Shown here: one piece after another, positions 33,817 to 44,761 of the stretch | Numbering within the stretch: the stretch's first letter is position 1 | Layout of the letters: each line of letters opens with the position of its first letter | The notes under the pieces: generated by a model | Told to the model about the DNA's origin: nothing | Databases searched by the model: none | What the model saw: the letters and a program-made list of their open reading frames with translations, nothing else | Translations under genes and position numbers: made by a program | Assembly: GCA_022496205.1 (NCBI GenBank) | Contig: WTXD01000019.1 | Span: 1-64,000, forward strand | Direction of reading: 5' to 3' | Source: Gloeopeniophorella convolvens | Lineage: Eukaryota; Basidiomycota; Agaricomycetes; Russulales | Length of the DNA stretch: 64,000 bases

Positions 33817-35370
33817 ATGTCATCCCATCCCGGCGACCCTCCGGGTCCTCAGACTGACCCACCGGGGTCTATTTATGAGCCGTCTAGCCAGCCCACGCAG
33901 GACGGCTGCTCAGAACTTCAAATCTGGGCAACCAACCACAAATCGGAATCAGCCATCGTCGCTGTAGCCCCCGAACTCGTCAATCGAAGTGGCTTCGCTC
34001 GAGGAGTTCTCCCGTCAGACCCTGACTTCGCTCATATCGACGAAGTCAGAGGCGACTCGGTCGCCGGAATCTACCAGGCCGATACGGTGAACGAAATAGC
34101 CATCCAATTCGCGCAGCAAGCCAAACACCCCGCTGCCCCGCCCCCACAAGGCTGGTGGGACTCTGGCGACTCCGACTCCAGCGAACACTTAGACTGGGCA
34201 CAACACAATGCCAACTCCACGGACATCCTCGAGACCATCAGTTCTATCGCCAAAGGAGCTGCCCTTGGCCTCGCGTCCACCACGCCCCCTTCAGACTCAG
34301 GCCTCATCGATAACGCACGCCAAGAAGTCGCGAGGCTGGCGGCCATTCTCGGCCCGTACCCGGCCCGACTCGTCGTTTGCGATACCTGCGCGTCTGCCGA
34401 CCATGACGACATCATCACCGACAAGGACTTCGCGTCCATCCTCGTCTCCACCATCCCAGAACGCCAAAACATCCGTGAACAACTCCTCGAGAAATACAAA
34501 GCCAAACTGACCGAGGAGTACAACGACAAGTATCCTGCAATGGCCGCCCAAATGCACGCAGACGCCAAGCGAGAACTAGACTTCGAACTTGCTGACTACC
34601 GAGCCACCATGACCGCAGATGGCCAACTACAGGTGAAGGAAGAAATAGAGCAGCACAACAAAGCCTATCGCGCAGAACAAATGCGCCAGCGCCGCCTCGA
34701 GGTTGACAACGACCCGACCTTCCAAGGCAATCTCGCCAACCTCGACCAACTCGTCCTCGACGAACGCAGGAATGAAATCATCAATGACCCGAGATTCAAA
34801 GCAACGCTATTCCAGTTCAAACAGGATGAGTATGCGGCTGCTCTACAACGAGTCCGCGACGAGCTTCGTATCTTCGTTCACTCCGAACGAGACCGCCTCA
34901 TAGACTCCATCCGATACCATGCGCTCATAGCGGCGCAACAAGCTCACCTCCTCCACCCAGACAAAGCGTTCCTACCAGGCTCCACCAACATCAGCGCAGA
35001 ACAATACGCGCAGGCAGGAGCGCTGGTCAACCAACAGAACGTCGTCCCTCCAAACTTCGACGCCATCCTCGACCGCGCAGTCCCACAGGACTTCAAGATC
35101 GAAGAACCAGCAGCCAGAGTTCCGTCGCCGGAAGGGTCGAAAACCCCCCGAGCTGACCGACGTCCCACCACGCCTTTGTCCTACGTGACATGGCATGACG
35201 CACCCGCAGACACTAACGGAGGACTCGCTGCGAGCATCCATAACCCCTCGAGACCTCCTTCCCCCATCCAGGTGACCCACCCGCTCCATCAGCACCACCC
35301 GTTCGCGCCGCCTCCCAAGAATCAGTCGACTACGAGGCAATTCTGGACGCAACGGGTAAGAACAAGTTGA
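33817..35370 (+). CDS. LINE ORF1a, gag-like coiled-coil protein
   Basis: A 517-residue ORF, the first of the element, starting at ATG 33817 (MSSHPGDPPGPQ), about 93 bases from the element's 5' end. The N-terminal third is acidic and Pro-rich. The middle (about residues 210-370) is strongly helical with long charged runs (EQLLEKYKAKLTEEYNDKY, EEIEQHNKAYRAEQMRQRRL), typical of the multimerisation coiled coil of LINE ORF1 proteins. The C-terminus is Pro/Ser-rich and disordered. No zinc knuckle is present; that lies in ORF1b. Its stop at 35368-35370 is 11 bases before the ATG of ORF1b. The ORF1b frame is already open from 35244, so the two may have been one long protein split by a single-base change; a separate reinitiated ORF is the alternative. 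Confidence 0.88.
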   Translation: MSSHPGDPPGPQTDPPGSIYEPSSQPTQDGCSELQIWATNHKSESAIVAVAPELVNRSGFARGVLPSDPDFAHIDEVRGDSVAGIYQADTVNEIAIQFAQQAKHPAAPPPQGWWDSGDSDSSEHLDWAQHNANSTDILETISSIAKGAALGLASTTPPSDSGLIDNARQEVARLAAILGPYPARLVVCDTCASADHDDIITDKDFASILVSTIPERQNIREQLLEKYKAKLTEEYNDKYPAMAAQMHADAKRELDFELADYRATMTADGQLQVKEEIEQHNKAYRAEQMRQRRLEVDNDPTFQGNLANLDQLVLDERRNEIINDPRFKATLFQFKQDEYAAALQRVRDELRIFVHSERDRLIDSIRYHALIAAQQAHLLHPDKAFLPGSTNISAEQYAQAGALVNQQNVVPPNFDAILDRAVPQDFKIEEPAARVPSPEGSKTPRADRRPTTPLSYVTWHDAPADTNGGLAASIHNPSRPPSPIQVTHPLHQHHPFAPPPKNQSTTRQFWTQRVRTS

Positions 35371-35381
35371 AAGAGCTCGAG

Positions 35382-36926
35382 ATGGAGGTGGAGAAAACCA
35401 TCATCGAAGAGCCCAACTACTTCGACATGTCCGACGCAACCAAGCCTCCCGGCTGGCTCATTGCTCTCAACAAGTCCATCACCGACAATTTCTCCGAACT
35501 AAACGCTCGTCTTCAGCGTTTAGAAACTAACAACCCTCTGCTCCAGAAATCCGCCGCATCTGGCGGCGGATTCAGCCGAGTAATCGTCTCCAAACCCGAG
35601 ACGCTCACCACCTCGCAGAACGCCCGCATTGACAACGCGGTCGCCACCAACCCCTTCAACCCAGCGAACCAGAAAGCACCTGAGGGCGCCTTCGAAACGT
35701 ACTCCAAGGCAGTCTGGGCCAAAGCAACAGGCGCCCCAGGCAGCAAAGAGGTTGCTGACGCCGAAGCCGTCATGGCTTCCTTCCAGAACAAACCCGACAC
35801 CATACGAGCACAACAGACCATCGACGCTGCCCGTCGCACGTTCGCTGACCCTCCGCCCCACCCTTTGACCAGACAGAGCGACTGGCACGGGGTAACCTAC
35901 GCCAGAGCGGCTGGGAAAAACCGCACCAAGAAAGACCCCAACGTCGCCAAAGCCTCAGTCACACTGACTGAACAAGCGAAACCGGAGAATGCTCCACCCA
36001 CCAAAGCGAACGAACCACTCCCCCCAACTGAGGTGGTCGTTCTCCGCCAAACAGGAGCCATGGACTCGTTCGTCACCCACGAACGCACGTCCGAATACAA
36101 CATCTGCCAGCGCGTCCAGCGCCTCTTACGCGACAACCGAGTGAACCTACCCCTTGTCGCAGGGCGTTGGGCTCGCAACACCAACAACTACGTATATCGT
36201 TTTGCGGACCACGTTAACCCAGACCGCATTAAACAGATCGCGCACTTACTCCTCGCGCCGTTCCCCGAAGGGGGAGAAGTACTCATCCACAACGCGTGGT
36301 CACGAGTCGCACTCCACGGCGTCCCATGCTACCCCATTGACGACAATGGAGATCGCGAAGGCGCCATCTACTCAGAGGGCCAGCTTGTTCAGGAGCTCAC
36401 CTACGCTAACCCCTCCCTCAAAAACATGAAGTTCACGCTAACCCCACGATGGGTTAGACGCCCTAGCGAAATGCAGGGACAATCCCTCTCATCCGTCTCT
36501 TTTGCTTTCACCGACTACGACGGTGAAATAACTAAGAATCTCCTGAAAAACAGCGAGATCTTCATGTTCGGCAAACGGGTCAAATGCGAGAAGTGGGTCA
36601 CTCGCCCGACGCTCACCCAATGCAACCGGTGCTGGCAGTTCGGCCACCTCGCACCCACCTGCAGGCTGTCGAAAGACAAACACTGCTGCTATATCTGCGG
36701 CGGCAATCACCTCTCAGCCAACCACGCAACCGACTGCGTCAACAAGACCGACATCAAGCGCCACCCCCAACACGGCGCCTGCCAATGCGTCTTCAAATGC
36801 ATCAATTGCAAACGGGCCGGTCGGACCGGTGACATCACCGACCACCACGCTCGCTCACCCGAGTGCCCACTCCGGAAGAAATATAAGATCCCCGCCATCG
36901 ACTCCATCGATGAGGATCATATATGA
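35382..36926 (+). CDS. LINE ORF1b, gag-like protein with CCHC knuckles
   Basis: A 514-residue ORF from ATG 35382. It begins with an acidic helix (EVEKTIIEEPNYFD), contains an LNARLQRLE helix, a long Lys/Pro-rich linker and a conserved-looking globular part (DNRVNLPLVAGRWARNTNNY, KQIAHLLLAPFPEGGEVLI) that may be the RNA-recognition fold of ORF1 proteins. The C-terminus has Cys-His clusters: CNRCWQFGHLAPTC, CYICGGNHLSANHATDC and a further CxxC pair (CQCVFKCINCKRAGR), expected to bind zinc and RNA. Its TGA at 36924-36926 overlaps the ATG of ORF2 as ATGA, so ORF2 is probably translated by termination-reinitiation, as known for other LINEs. Intact. Confidence 0.92.
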   Translation: MEVEKTIIEEPNYFDMSDATKPPGWLIALNKSITDNFSELNARLQRLETNNPLLQKSAASGGGFSRVIVSKPETLTTSQNARIDNAVATNPFNPANQKAPEGAFETYSKAVWAKATGAPGSKEVADAEAVMASFQNKPDTIRAQQTIDAARRTFADPPPHPLTRQSDWHGVTYARAAGKNRTKKDPNVAKASVTLTEQAKPENAPPTKANEPLPPTEVVVLRQTGAMDSFVTHERTSEYNICQRVQRLLRDNRVNLPLVAGRWARNTNNYVYRFADHVNPDRIKQIAHLLLAPFPEGGEVLIHNAWSRVALHGVPCYPIDDNGDREGAIYSEGQLVQELTYANPSLKNMKFTLTPRWVRRPSEMQGQSLSSVSFAFTDYDGEITKNLLKNSEIFMFGKRVKCEKWVTRPTLTQCNRCWQFGHLAPTCRLSKDKHCCYICGGNHLSANHATDCVNKTDIKRHPQHGACQCVFKCINCKRAGRTGDITDHHARSPECPLRKKYKIPAIDSIDEDHI

Positions 36927-37917
36927 CTGATACACCCTTACGTATAATGAGCGTCAACATGAGACGCCGCAACGCAGCCACTCACGCCCTCCTCCTCGAC
37001 AACACTAACAACTTCGATCTTATTCTTATTCAGGAACCATGGTACCAACGAGTAGGGCTCATGCGCTCGGACTCGGACCCCAATGGGGTCGAGGTACTTG
37101 GGACAGTGGCAGCCCCTGGCTGGGACATCCACTATCCCCTGACTGCCGCACGCGCGACTGTCAAAGTCGTCGCTTACTCACGTACTCGATCACGTTATAA
37201 GATCACGGCCCGACCGGACCGCGTCTCGCACCCGTGCGTGATCGCGCTGGATGTCCGGAAAGGCGATTTCCGCTGCGAAATCATCAACGTCTACCACGAC
37301 GTCGAAAACCCGACGTCACTCCACTCTCTCACCACCCTATCTATTCAACCACTCGTTCCCACCCTAGTCGCAGGCGACTTTAACCTCCACCATCCCATGT
37401 GGAGTCACCCAGGGTGGGACGAGTCAGACCGCGCGTCCAACCTACTGGACTGGGCGGAGCTCAACTTCCTCAACCTCATCAACGAACCCGGTGTCACGAC
37501 TCGCTGGGGAGAAGGTGACCAAAGGGACTCTGTCATCGACCTCATGTGGGAGAACCTACAGGCACGCATTAACCGTACTTTCGTCAACCACAGCGTAGAC
37601 CGTGCCGCGAGCCTTGGCTCGGACCACTCGGCACTTCTCATCCACGCGCAACCACTTGCGTCGCCAGAAGATTTCGAAGACGAACCCGGCCCCACCGGTT
37701 ACGTCTTCAACCCGGACTATGCCGACAAATGGGCCGAAAACTTCCCCATTCGGCCGGCTGACTCAGTCCCGCTCAATAACCAATGGCAACTGGACGGCGA
37801 GGCAGAGAGCCTCACTTACGACATTGACACCGCACTCGCGGCATCAATGAACAAGCGTAAACCGTCTAAGTTCGAATCCAAATGGTGGAACCCTGAGTGC
37901 CAAGCAGCTGTCAAGCT

Positions 37918-38484
37918 TGTCACGTGCTGTGCAGGGGTTCTGCCGAAGGACTTGCAAGACCTAAGCCTCGCGGTCGCAGTAGAGGATGAAGAGCGATGGG
38001 GCAAGTCGGGTGGCGATCAAGCACACTAGAGGATGCCACTGAAACTCCAGTATATTACAGGAGGTCAAAGCTAAGGAGCTAAGACGCTACAGGCAGGTCC
38101 TTATATACTACAAGGTACCTACTGACTAAGCTACTGGTTCGGGTTCATGTGGGTCAGGAAGCGCGGAGTACAAGTGGGGCATGCTATAAATAGACATGCT
38201 GACTGAACGCTCACTCAGCTGACGTCACCATCAGTCAGCAGTGAGTCATCCGCGTTTCGTCAGCGTCATGGCCTAGGCCCGGTCACGGGTCTCATCACGT
38301 GCTCGGTCACGTGACTGCGGAGAACTCGGTCCAAGGGCGAGGCGTCGAAGCCGGTCATCTATGCTCGTCAGTCCCTGCTGCTGCTGGTCGTACCGCACCA
38401 AGTTGGCGCGGACATCTGCAGTCGTCAACAGGGTCGTCGGGGTCGGTTCGCCCGGCCCGGAAGCCGCAGGCTGAGATCGTGACA
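37918..38484 (+). mobile_element. Solo LTR 1, inside LINE ORF2
   Basis: A 567-base element beginning TGTCACG and ending CGTGACA, flanked by the 5-base duplication AAGCT (37913-37917 and 38485-38489). TG...CA ends and a 5-bp duplication are hallmarks of LTR retrotransposons; no internal region is present, so it is a solo LTR left by recombination. A TATAAATA box lies at 38185-38192. Removing it and one target copy keeps the ORF2 frame, showing it entered an open LINE. Orientation is taken from the TATA box. Confidence 0.95.
38185..38192 (+). promoter_or_regulatory. TATA box of solo LTR 1
   Basis: TATAAATA within the LTR, identical in LTR 2. It likely marks the U3 promoter and sets the element's orientation. 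Confidence 0.55.
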
Positions 38485-41403
38485 AAGCTAGTCCGGGAGG
38501 CGCAAACAGACGAAGAACGCAAATCCCTTGCGAAAGAAATGAGGAAGAAAGTTAAAGTCGCTAAACGAGAATGGGCCAACAAACTTCTCGGCTACGCTGA
38601 CATAGACACGCTATGGTCAGTAGCCAAGTGGCGCCATGGCCGCCGCCTCAAAAACGTCCCTTTCCTCAAAGGGGATGACGGCCGACTACTTGACTCATCT
38701 CCGCTTATTGCTGACGCGTTCCAGAGGAGATGCTTTAACGCTACTCCCCCTGAAGTCCCGCTTCGGTTCCCAGATGACCCACCCATCCACCCAACGAGAC
38801 CACATCACCCTATCTGCGAACAAGAGATAGATGATTGCCTCAAAGACGCGTCACAACGGTCTGCCCCAGGCCTAAGTGGACACGCGTACAATCTTATCAA
38901 ACGAGTCTGGGCCCTCCACCCGGCCCGGATCACGCGACTCTTTGACGCGTGCCTTAGACTCGGCCACCACCCCCGACCATGGAAGACCGCCATGGTCGTC
39001 ATGATTCCCAAACCGAACCGGACTGACTACTCACAGGTCAAAAACTGGCGCCCGATCGCTCTACTAGAGTGCTTCGGCAAACTCCTCGAGAAAGTGATGA
39101 CGCGCAGAATCCTCCATGACATAGGCACCCACCGCATCGTCCCCACCAATCAGTTCGGAGGCAGGAATGCCTCCAACTGCACGGACGCCGGTCTCGCCAT
39201 GGTACATGACATACAGGCGGCCACCGAACAAGGACTGGTCGCCGGATGTCTCCTCTTTGACATTCAGGGTTTCTTCGACAATATCAACCACGACCGCGCC
39301 ATCCAGATCATGCGCGATCTAGGTTTCTCCAACGAGACCTGCGAGTGGACCAGATCGTTCCTCGCAGAACGCAAAGTCAGACTCCGTTTCAACGGGTACA
39401 CGGGCGACCCGATAGACCTGGCGGTTGGAACGCCGCAAGGTTCCCCGCTCTCACCCGTCTTATCCATCATCTACGCATCCCCACTACTCCACATCGGGAG
39501 AAAGTGGGCGAACACTTCGCTTAGTATGTATATGGACGACGGTAACATATTCGCGTGCGGCTCAGACTTCACCCGCGTCAAACTCCTACTACGAGACGCT
39601 TATGCTGACTGCCTCGACTGGCTTACGCAAGCCGGACTCCAAATCGAGGAGTCCAAAAGCGAACTTATCTTCTTTAGGAAACCCTGGAGCCGCGCGACCT
39701 TACCTAAGGCGCTCAAAGTCTGGTCTCCGAAGAAAAATGCTGACATCATCATACGCGCGTCAACTTGCGTGAGATACCTCGGCATTTACTTCGACCCGAC
39801 CCTCAAGTTCGACCAGCACGTGAAAATCATGTGCGCGCGCGCCAAAAGCTCAATCAACGCGCTACGCATACTGGGCAACTCCATCCGCGGCCTAGACCTC
39901 GCCAACTGGAGGCTGGCCATCAACGGCATCATCCTCCCTGTCCTAACATACGCTGCCCCGGTCTAGTACCGGGGCACAGGACAAAAATCCCTCATCCGCT
40001 CTCTTCAGACTGCCATGAACGACGGCATACGACTCACTATGGGCGCGTTTCGCACGACGCCCACTGAACCTCTACAGATGCTGGCGGGCATCCTCCCCAT
40101 GGACTTACGTCTGGAAATGCTCGTCAGCAACATGGCTTTACGTCTATCCAAGCTAGACGCGAAATCACAACTACTCTCTCGACTCGGCAACGAATGGGGT
40201 GTCTGGGAAGACGGCGAACCGCCGCTCCCCATCACCATCCCCCGCTCTCGACCCATTCAGACCACCCTCACCCGACTTGCCGCCAGAGTCGCGCAAGGAG
40301 GCGAACGCCTCAACCTGTATGCCGCGCCCCCATGGGCTCGCGGCAACAACTGGGGTAAACGTCTCATCATTGATACAAATACCTACCGTGGCGACGCACG
40401 CAAACCCTACGTACTCCGGCTCAAAGCCGACTCCATTGATCGCTCATCGAATACGCTCTTTATCTTCACAGACGGCTCCCGTTTTGACCCGAACGGGGAT
40501 TCAGTCATGCACTCGGGTTATGGCGCGACCGTCTTCTTTCAGGGAGCGGAAACGGCCAATACGGCGCGGTCCCTTGGGACGTCCGCCACCATTTTCGACG
40601 CGGAGATGGCGGCCCTGGCTGCCGGGGCGACGATGGCCCAGACTGCACTTACGTCACGACCTGACTGCCGGCGCGTCATTTTTCTTTCGGACTCTTTTTC
40701 ATCCCTCCACACGATCTACTCTGCGCGCCCTCATGTGGCCCAGAAATACTCCCTAACGTTCAAACAAACCATTGATAATATCCTTTCTCATTCTAGGGAC
40801 CTGACGGTGGAAATCCGGTGGTGCCCGGGACACACGGGAATCCTCGGCAATGAGCGCGCTGACGAGCTCGCCAAGTCCGGCGTCTCCCTCCCCCTCCTCC
40901 CAAATCAGAGAGAACCACATACTCTCTCTCATCAGCGAATGTCCAACAAGGAAGCGGCCGCGTTTGCTTGGAAACAACGCTGGCACGCCTCTCCTCGGCG
41001 ATCGGATGCTTGGCGAGGTCTCCCCAACCCGCCTAACGGCAAACTCGCACCGGCTTACCAAGCCATGCACTCGGCAAAGACGGCCCGGCCCATCATCTCC
41101 ACATTCACCCGCCTCCTCACCGGCCACGCCTTCTGCGGTGCTTACACCGCCATGATGAAACCGACAGAACGCACGTCATGCGACTGTCCGGACGCACCAC
41201 TTCAGACCATCGAACACGTCCTCACTTCATGCCCACTATATGCCGAACCCCGCCGATCCATCCTCCGTCCCATCGCCCACGACTACTCGCTGCATAAAAT
41301 ATTCGGAACAAAGGAGGGGGGCGCCGCGCTGGCCAAGTTCATCGAGGCCACTCGCTGCCTGATGGTGCCCCGCTCGCCCCCCCAGCCCCCGGAACCCCCC
41401 TGA

Positions 41404-41435
41404 AGGTCCCACGCGTGGTTGCGGCCTATATATGG
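41404..41435 (+). other. LINE 3' UTR, first part
   Basis: Short sequence between the RNase H stop and solo LTR 2; the UTR resumes at 42005 and ends in the A tail. Confidence 0.7.
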
Positions 41436-42004
41436 TGTCACGTGCTGTGCAGGGGTTCTGCCGAAGGACTTGCAAGACCTAAGCCTCGCGGTCGCAGTAG
41501 AGGATGAAGAGCGATGGGGCAAGTCGGGTGGCGATTTAAGCACACTAGAGGATGCCACTGAAACTCCAGTATATTACAGGAGGTCAAAGCTAAGGAGCTA
41601 AGACGCTACAGGCAGGTCCTTATATACTACAAGGGTACCTACTGACTAAGCAACTGGATCGGGTTCATGTGGGTCAAGAAGCGCGGAGTACAAGTGGGGC
41701 ATGCTATAAATAGACATGCTGACTGAACGCTCACTCAGCTGACGTCACCATCAGTCAGCAGTGAGTCATCCGCGTTTCGTTAGCGTCATGGCCTAGGCCC
41801 GGTCACGAGTCTCGTCACGTGCTCGGTCACGTGACTGCGGAGAACTCGGTCCAAGGGCGAGGCGTTGAAGCCGGTCATCTATGCTCGTCAGTCCCTGCTG
41901 CTGCTGGTCGTACCGCACCAAGTTGGCGCGGACATCTGCAGTCGTCAACAGGGTCGTCGGGGTCGGTTCGCCCGGCCCGGAAGCCGCGGGCTGAGATCGT
42001 GACA
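41436..42004 (+). mobile_element. Solo LTR 2, in the LINE 3' UTR
   Basis: A 569-base copy of the same LTR, again TGTCACG...CGTGACA, with its own duplication TATGG (41431-41435 and 42005-42009). About ten to a dozen substitutions and small indels distinguish it from LTR 1 by eye, so the two are close but independent insertions. TATA box at 41705-41712. Confidence 0.95.
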
Positions 42005-42207
42005 TATGGCCACCACTTTGTCGCTGTGAAAGCGGCTCGGAACTCTAACGCCCTAGCGGCGAATCGGACTTTGACTACTACTTACTACTTCTATTTGCGC
42101 CCGGCCCGATTACGCATACCTTGACTCAGACCCTGTGAAACTGTATTACATATGTAGTGCGACCGCGTCTTGCGATGGACTCGCTGTTGCGGAATATAAA
42201 TGCTGAC

Positions 42208-42253
42208 AAAAAAAAAAAAAAAAAAAAAAAAAAAAACGCAACAGCGCTACAGC
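42208..42253 (+). repeat. LINE A tail and right target-site duplication
   Basis: 29 A residues (42208-42236) are followed by the 17-base target copy at 42237-42253. An AATAAA-like AATATAAA lies about 15 bases before the tail. Confidence 0.93.
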
Positions 42254-44761
42254 CGACCCTTATTGACACAAAGCCGAGGAAGCGAAGTAAAGCGTTTTAC
42301 ATCTCAAGACGACAATCCAAGAAGCCACCTCCCGCCACCGTTTGCATAAAGTATGCCGTCGAATCTCTGCATCCACGTGCTGCTAGACCTGTCAAGGAAA
42401 GACAATTGATATTCTGTAATGATAAGGGAATTGGACTGACATATGCAGGTAATCCCACCGGAAAAAGCACACATGAACGTGATGATGCTCCGGTATAGTA
42501 TGGCCAACGATACCCGGCCCCATGAGCTTCGTTGCAGACATGGAGGACCCCAAGAAGCTGATGTGTGACGACACTGACGAGATTATAGATATACGTAGTG
42601 CCAGTACCGATTTCGACGAATGAGGCGAAGATCATGGCGGCGGTGGTTAATAACACGCACTCCAACTTCATGTACATGTTTCGTCGGAGCATCCAGTGTC
42701 CGGACGAAGATCCAAGGACGCGGCACAAATCACGTTCATGGATTGCGCAAAATCGCCAGGTGTGGCGCAGCTACAGAATAATTCAATCAGTGACGAGACC
42801 TGACAGGCAATGTCAGGCACTCACTCGCATGCAACTGTGCGGAGGGCGTATATCAGCACTGTAGGTTGTACCTGACCTATGGTACATTTGCAGCGAGTTG
42901 CCATCTTTCCATCATCCACCAGTTTTGGGGGCTCGGAGTTGAACGTCCGTTTGGAAACTGGAGAACCTGGTGACACCGTGCCAAGCGCGAGGTGGAACCA
43001 TTCAGGAACGCTTTAGGAAGCACGAATTTGGGTGGACTCCTAGGGCGGGAAAGGTAAAGGGCGTCCCATCCTGGAAATGACACGCCTCCCCACGGCACGG
43101 ACGCTACCTTTACTGTGAGTGAGGGCGTCACGCAGAGAAGAACTGCTCGTAAGTGGAAAGGGCTGCGCCGGAGGGTATACACGATGCTGTCTTCATCTTC
43201 TGGGGTCCAACATCGCTCTCCAAACAAGTCTATAGCGGAGGCTACCACCGTCATTCTCGGCGTGGGTATCACACGTGTTTAGGAGGAGAAGGAGTCCAAT
43301 GGTTGCATGGAGACAATGCTGCGTTGAGATGGTGAAGTTAGCAGATGTCACCCATTCACGATGTGAGTGATTACCAACACGATGGTTGTTGCGATGCCAC
43401 ATACGCAAATGGGTGAGGTGCGTATGCGGTTGGCTTAACCGGTCTGCTACGTTTACGCCCCGTGTACTCGTAGAAGCAGAATCGAATATGTAGTGGGGGA
43501 GACTGCTACATGCGCAGCTCCCTGCGCGGGCCGGCGCCGGAGTGCATTTGTGGGATGCGTTCGAGCGCGCTCGGCATTTGCCTTCACATGCATCAGCTGA
43601 CTCGTGCCCAGTGCCTGCCCCATCTTTACTCGAAGCTAGCTATGACCCTACCTCAGATTCCACCCACATGATACACAACGCGACAACACAAGCCCTAAGC
43701 CAATCCCCGCAATATTAAGACTCTCCTTCCCTCAACACCAGCCACCGGCGCCGGCACATAAATGGCGCCGCTGTGTTGGGCATGGACCTCACCGCTTTAC
43801 AATGATTGAGCCATACCGGGCCATACCATACATGTTTTTTGTTTGAAAGTGTCTGTGGAAACGATTGCCGTGCACATCAAAAGAATGTCGAATGCCACAA
43901 GCTGCAGCCGGGAAAGTGGCGGGCTTGAAGGGGAGGGGACCAAGGGACCGAGTACGTTCTCACAGAATGCCTTCTGCCGGATGTCCGCTGTCCATTGCTC
44001 TAAAATTTCTACCAGTTGCCACCGCCGGCATGTGCGGGACACTGATAATCTGCTTCCGATGCACAAGCGGCGTCGCTTGGACGTCTCTATCGATATCCCT
44101 CCAACGTTCATTCCACCTTCCCGGCGCCGGCGGTCACAATGTCAGGCTGCAGCAACCAATGAGATCGTACTTTCTACCGGCCCTGGAAGAAGAGTCTCTT
44201 CACTCGCAAGATGATGAACATGGATATTGGATAGCTGTGCTGTGAGCAAACTGTGAGCTTCAAATCGACGACCCTTGAGCAACCCTTCAGTACTCAACTG
44301 AGGCGGCAAGATTCGGGACGGTCACGTGACTGGTCGCGTTGCACGCGTTCTCCGCATCAGCGACTGACCGCTTGGCCACCACTGCTTTGTGCAACTTCTG
44401 CTTTTGCCACCCCTTCTGCCGATGCGACATACTGTGTATGGCACCTCGGAACCAAAAAAAATTACCATGGTTACCCTTCGATATCCACACATCTGGCTGC
44501 AAAAAGTGTCACATTGGCCACGATAGCAGGTTCCGGACCATTAGTCGTTCGCCAGCCTATGGCTCCATAATCGGTCAACGCGCGATGTCAACGCTAAAGC
44601 GGAACAAATCCCGCTTCCACAACATTGCGCAAGCCTTCGTGTGTCGGTCGTGCTGGACACTCAGACCCGACCTTTTAAAAGCTCAGACCTTCTGGTCGCC
44701 GATCCGAATCACCTACACATCCTCACCTATACTCCCACTTTACCACTATCTACCTCACTCC
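42254..44761. other. 2.5-kb stretch without a supported gene
   Basis: Right flank of the retrotransposon. On the minus strand 42297-42728 encodes a hydrophobic segment (LECVLLTTAAMIFASFVEIG, then LVSVVTHQLLGVLHVC) that could be a remnant of a membrane protein, with more hydrophobic frames up to 43.4 kb, but no consistent exon chain was found. 43.4-44.7 kb shows nothing recognisable apart from GC-rich promoter-like DNA. Confidence 0.4.

Larger units (their letters stand above)
36923..41403 (+). pseudogene. LINE ORF2: endonuclease, reverse transcriptase, RNase H; disrupted
   Basis: The polyprotein that copies the element at its target. Endonuclease: 36923-37917, with LILIQEPW, VAGDFNLHHPMW, DSVIDLMW and GSDHSALLI, all expected catalytic segments. 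Reverse transcriptase: from 38485 to about 39960, with WRPIALLECFGKLLEKV, FDIQGFFDNINHDRA, GTPQGSPLSPVLS and the catalytic YMDD at about 39528. RNase H: about 40.45-40.88 kb, with FTDGSRFD, FDAEMAAL, LSDSFSS and GHTGILGNERADELA. A C-terminal Cys/His cluster (CDCPDAPLQTIEHVLTSC) closes the protein. Two lesions are visible: a solo LTR at 37918-38484 between endonuclease and RT, and an in-frame TAG at 39964-39966, after which the same frame continues open to 41403. The element is therefore recently inactivated. Confidence 0.95.
33724..42236 (+). mobile_element. Full-length non-LTR retrotransposon (LINE) with two nested solo LTRs
   Basis: The element runs from the base after the left target copy to the end of a 29-base A tail (42208-42236). 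Without the two LTR insertions it is about 7.4 kb. A 5' leader of about 90 bases is followed by two gag-like ORFs and a third ORF with endonuclease, reverse transcriptase and RNase H, then a 3' UTR. A target duplication of 17 bases and the A tail show insertion by target-primed reverse transcription. The apurinic-type endonuclease, the RNase H domain and CCHC knuckles in the gag-like part place it near the Tad1/I group of fungal LINEs (family knowledge); the precise clade is not determined. Confidence 0.95.

Noticed and set aside
35140..35330. Programmed -1 frameshift between LINE ORF1a and ORF1b
   Set aside because: The required frame is blocked by a stop at 35241, and no canonical X XXY YYZ slippery site lies in the remaining overlap; a mutation or reinitiation is more likely.
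42297..43408. Minus-strand hydrophobic ORFs as a membrane protein gene
   Set aside because: Hydrophobic stretches exist but frames cannot be joined with credible splice sites and no family is recognised.
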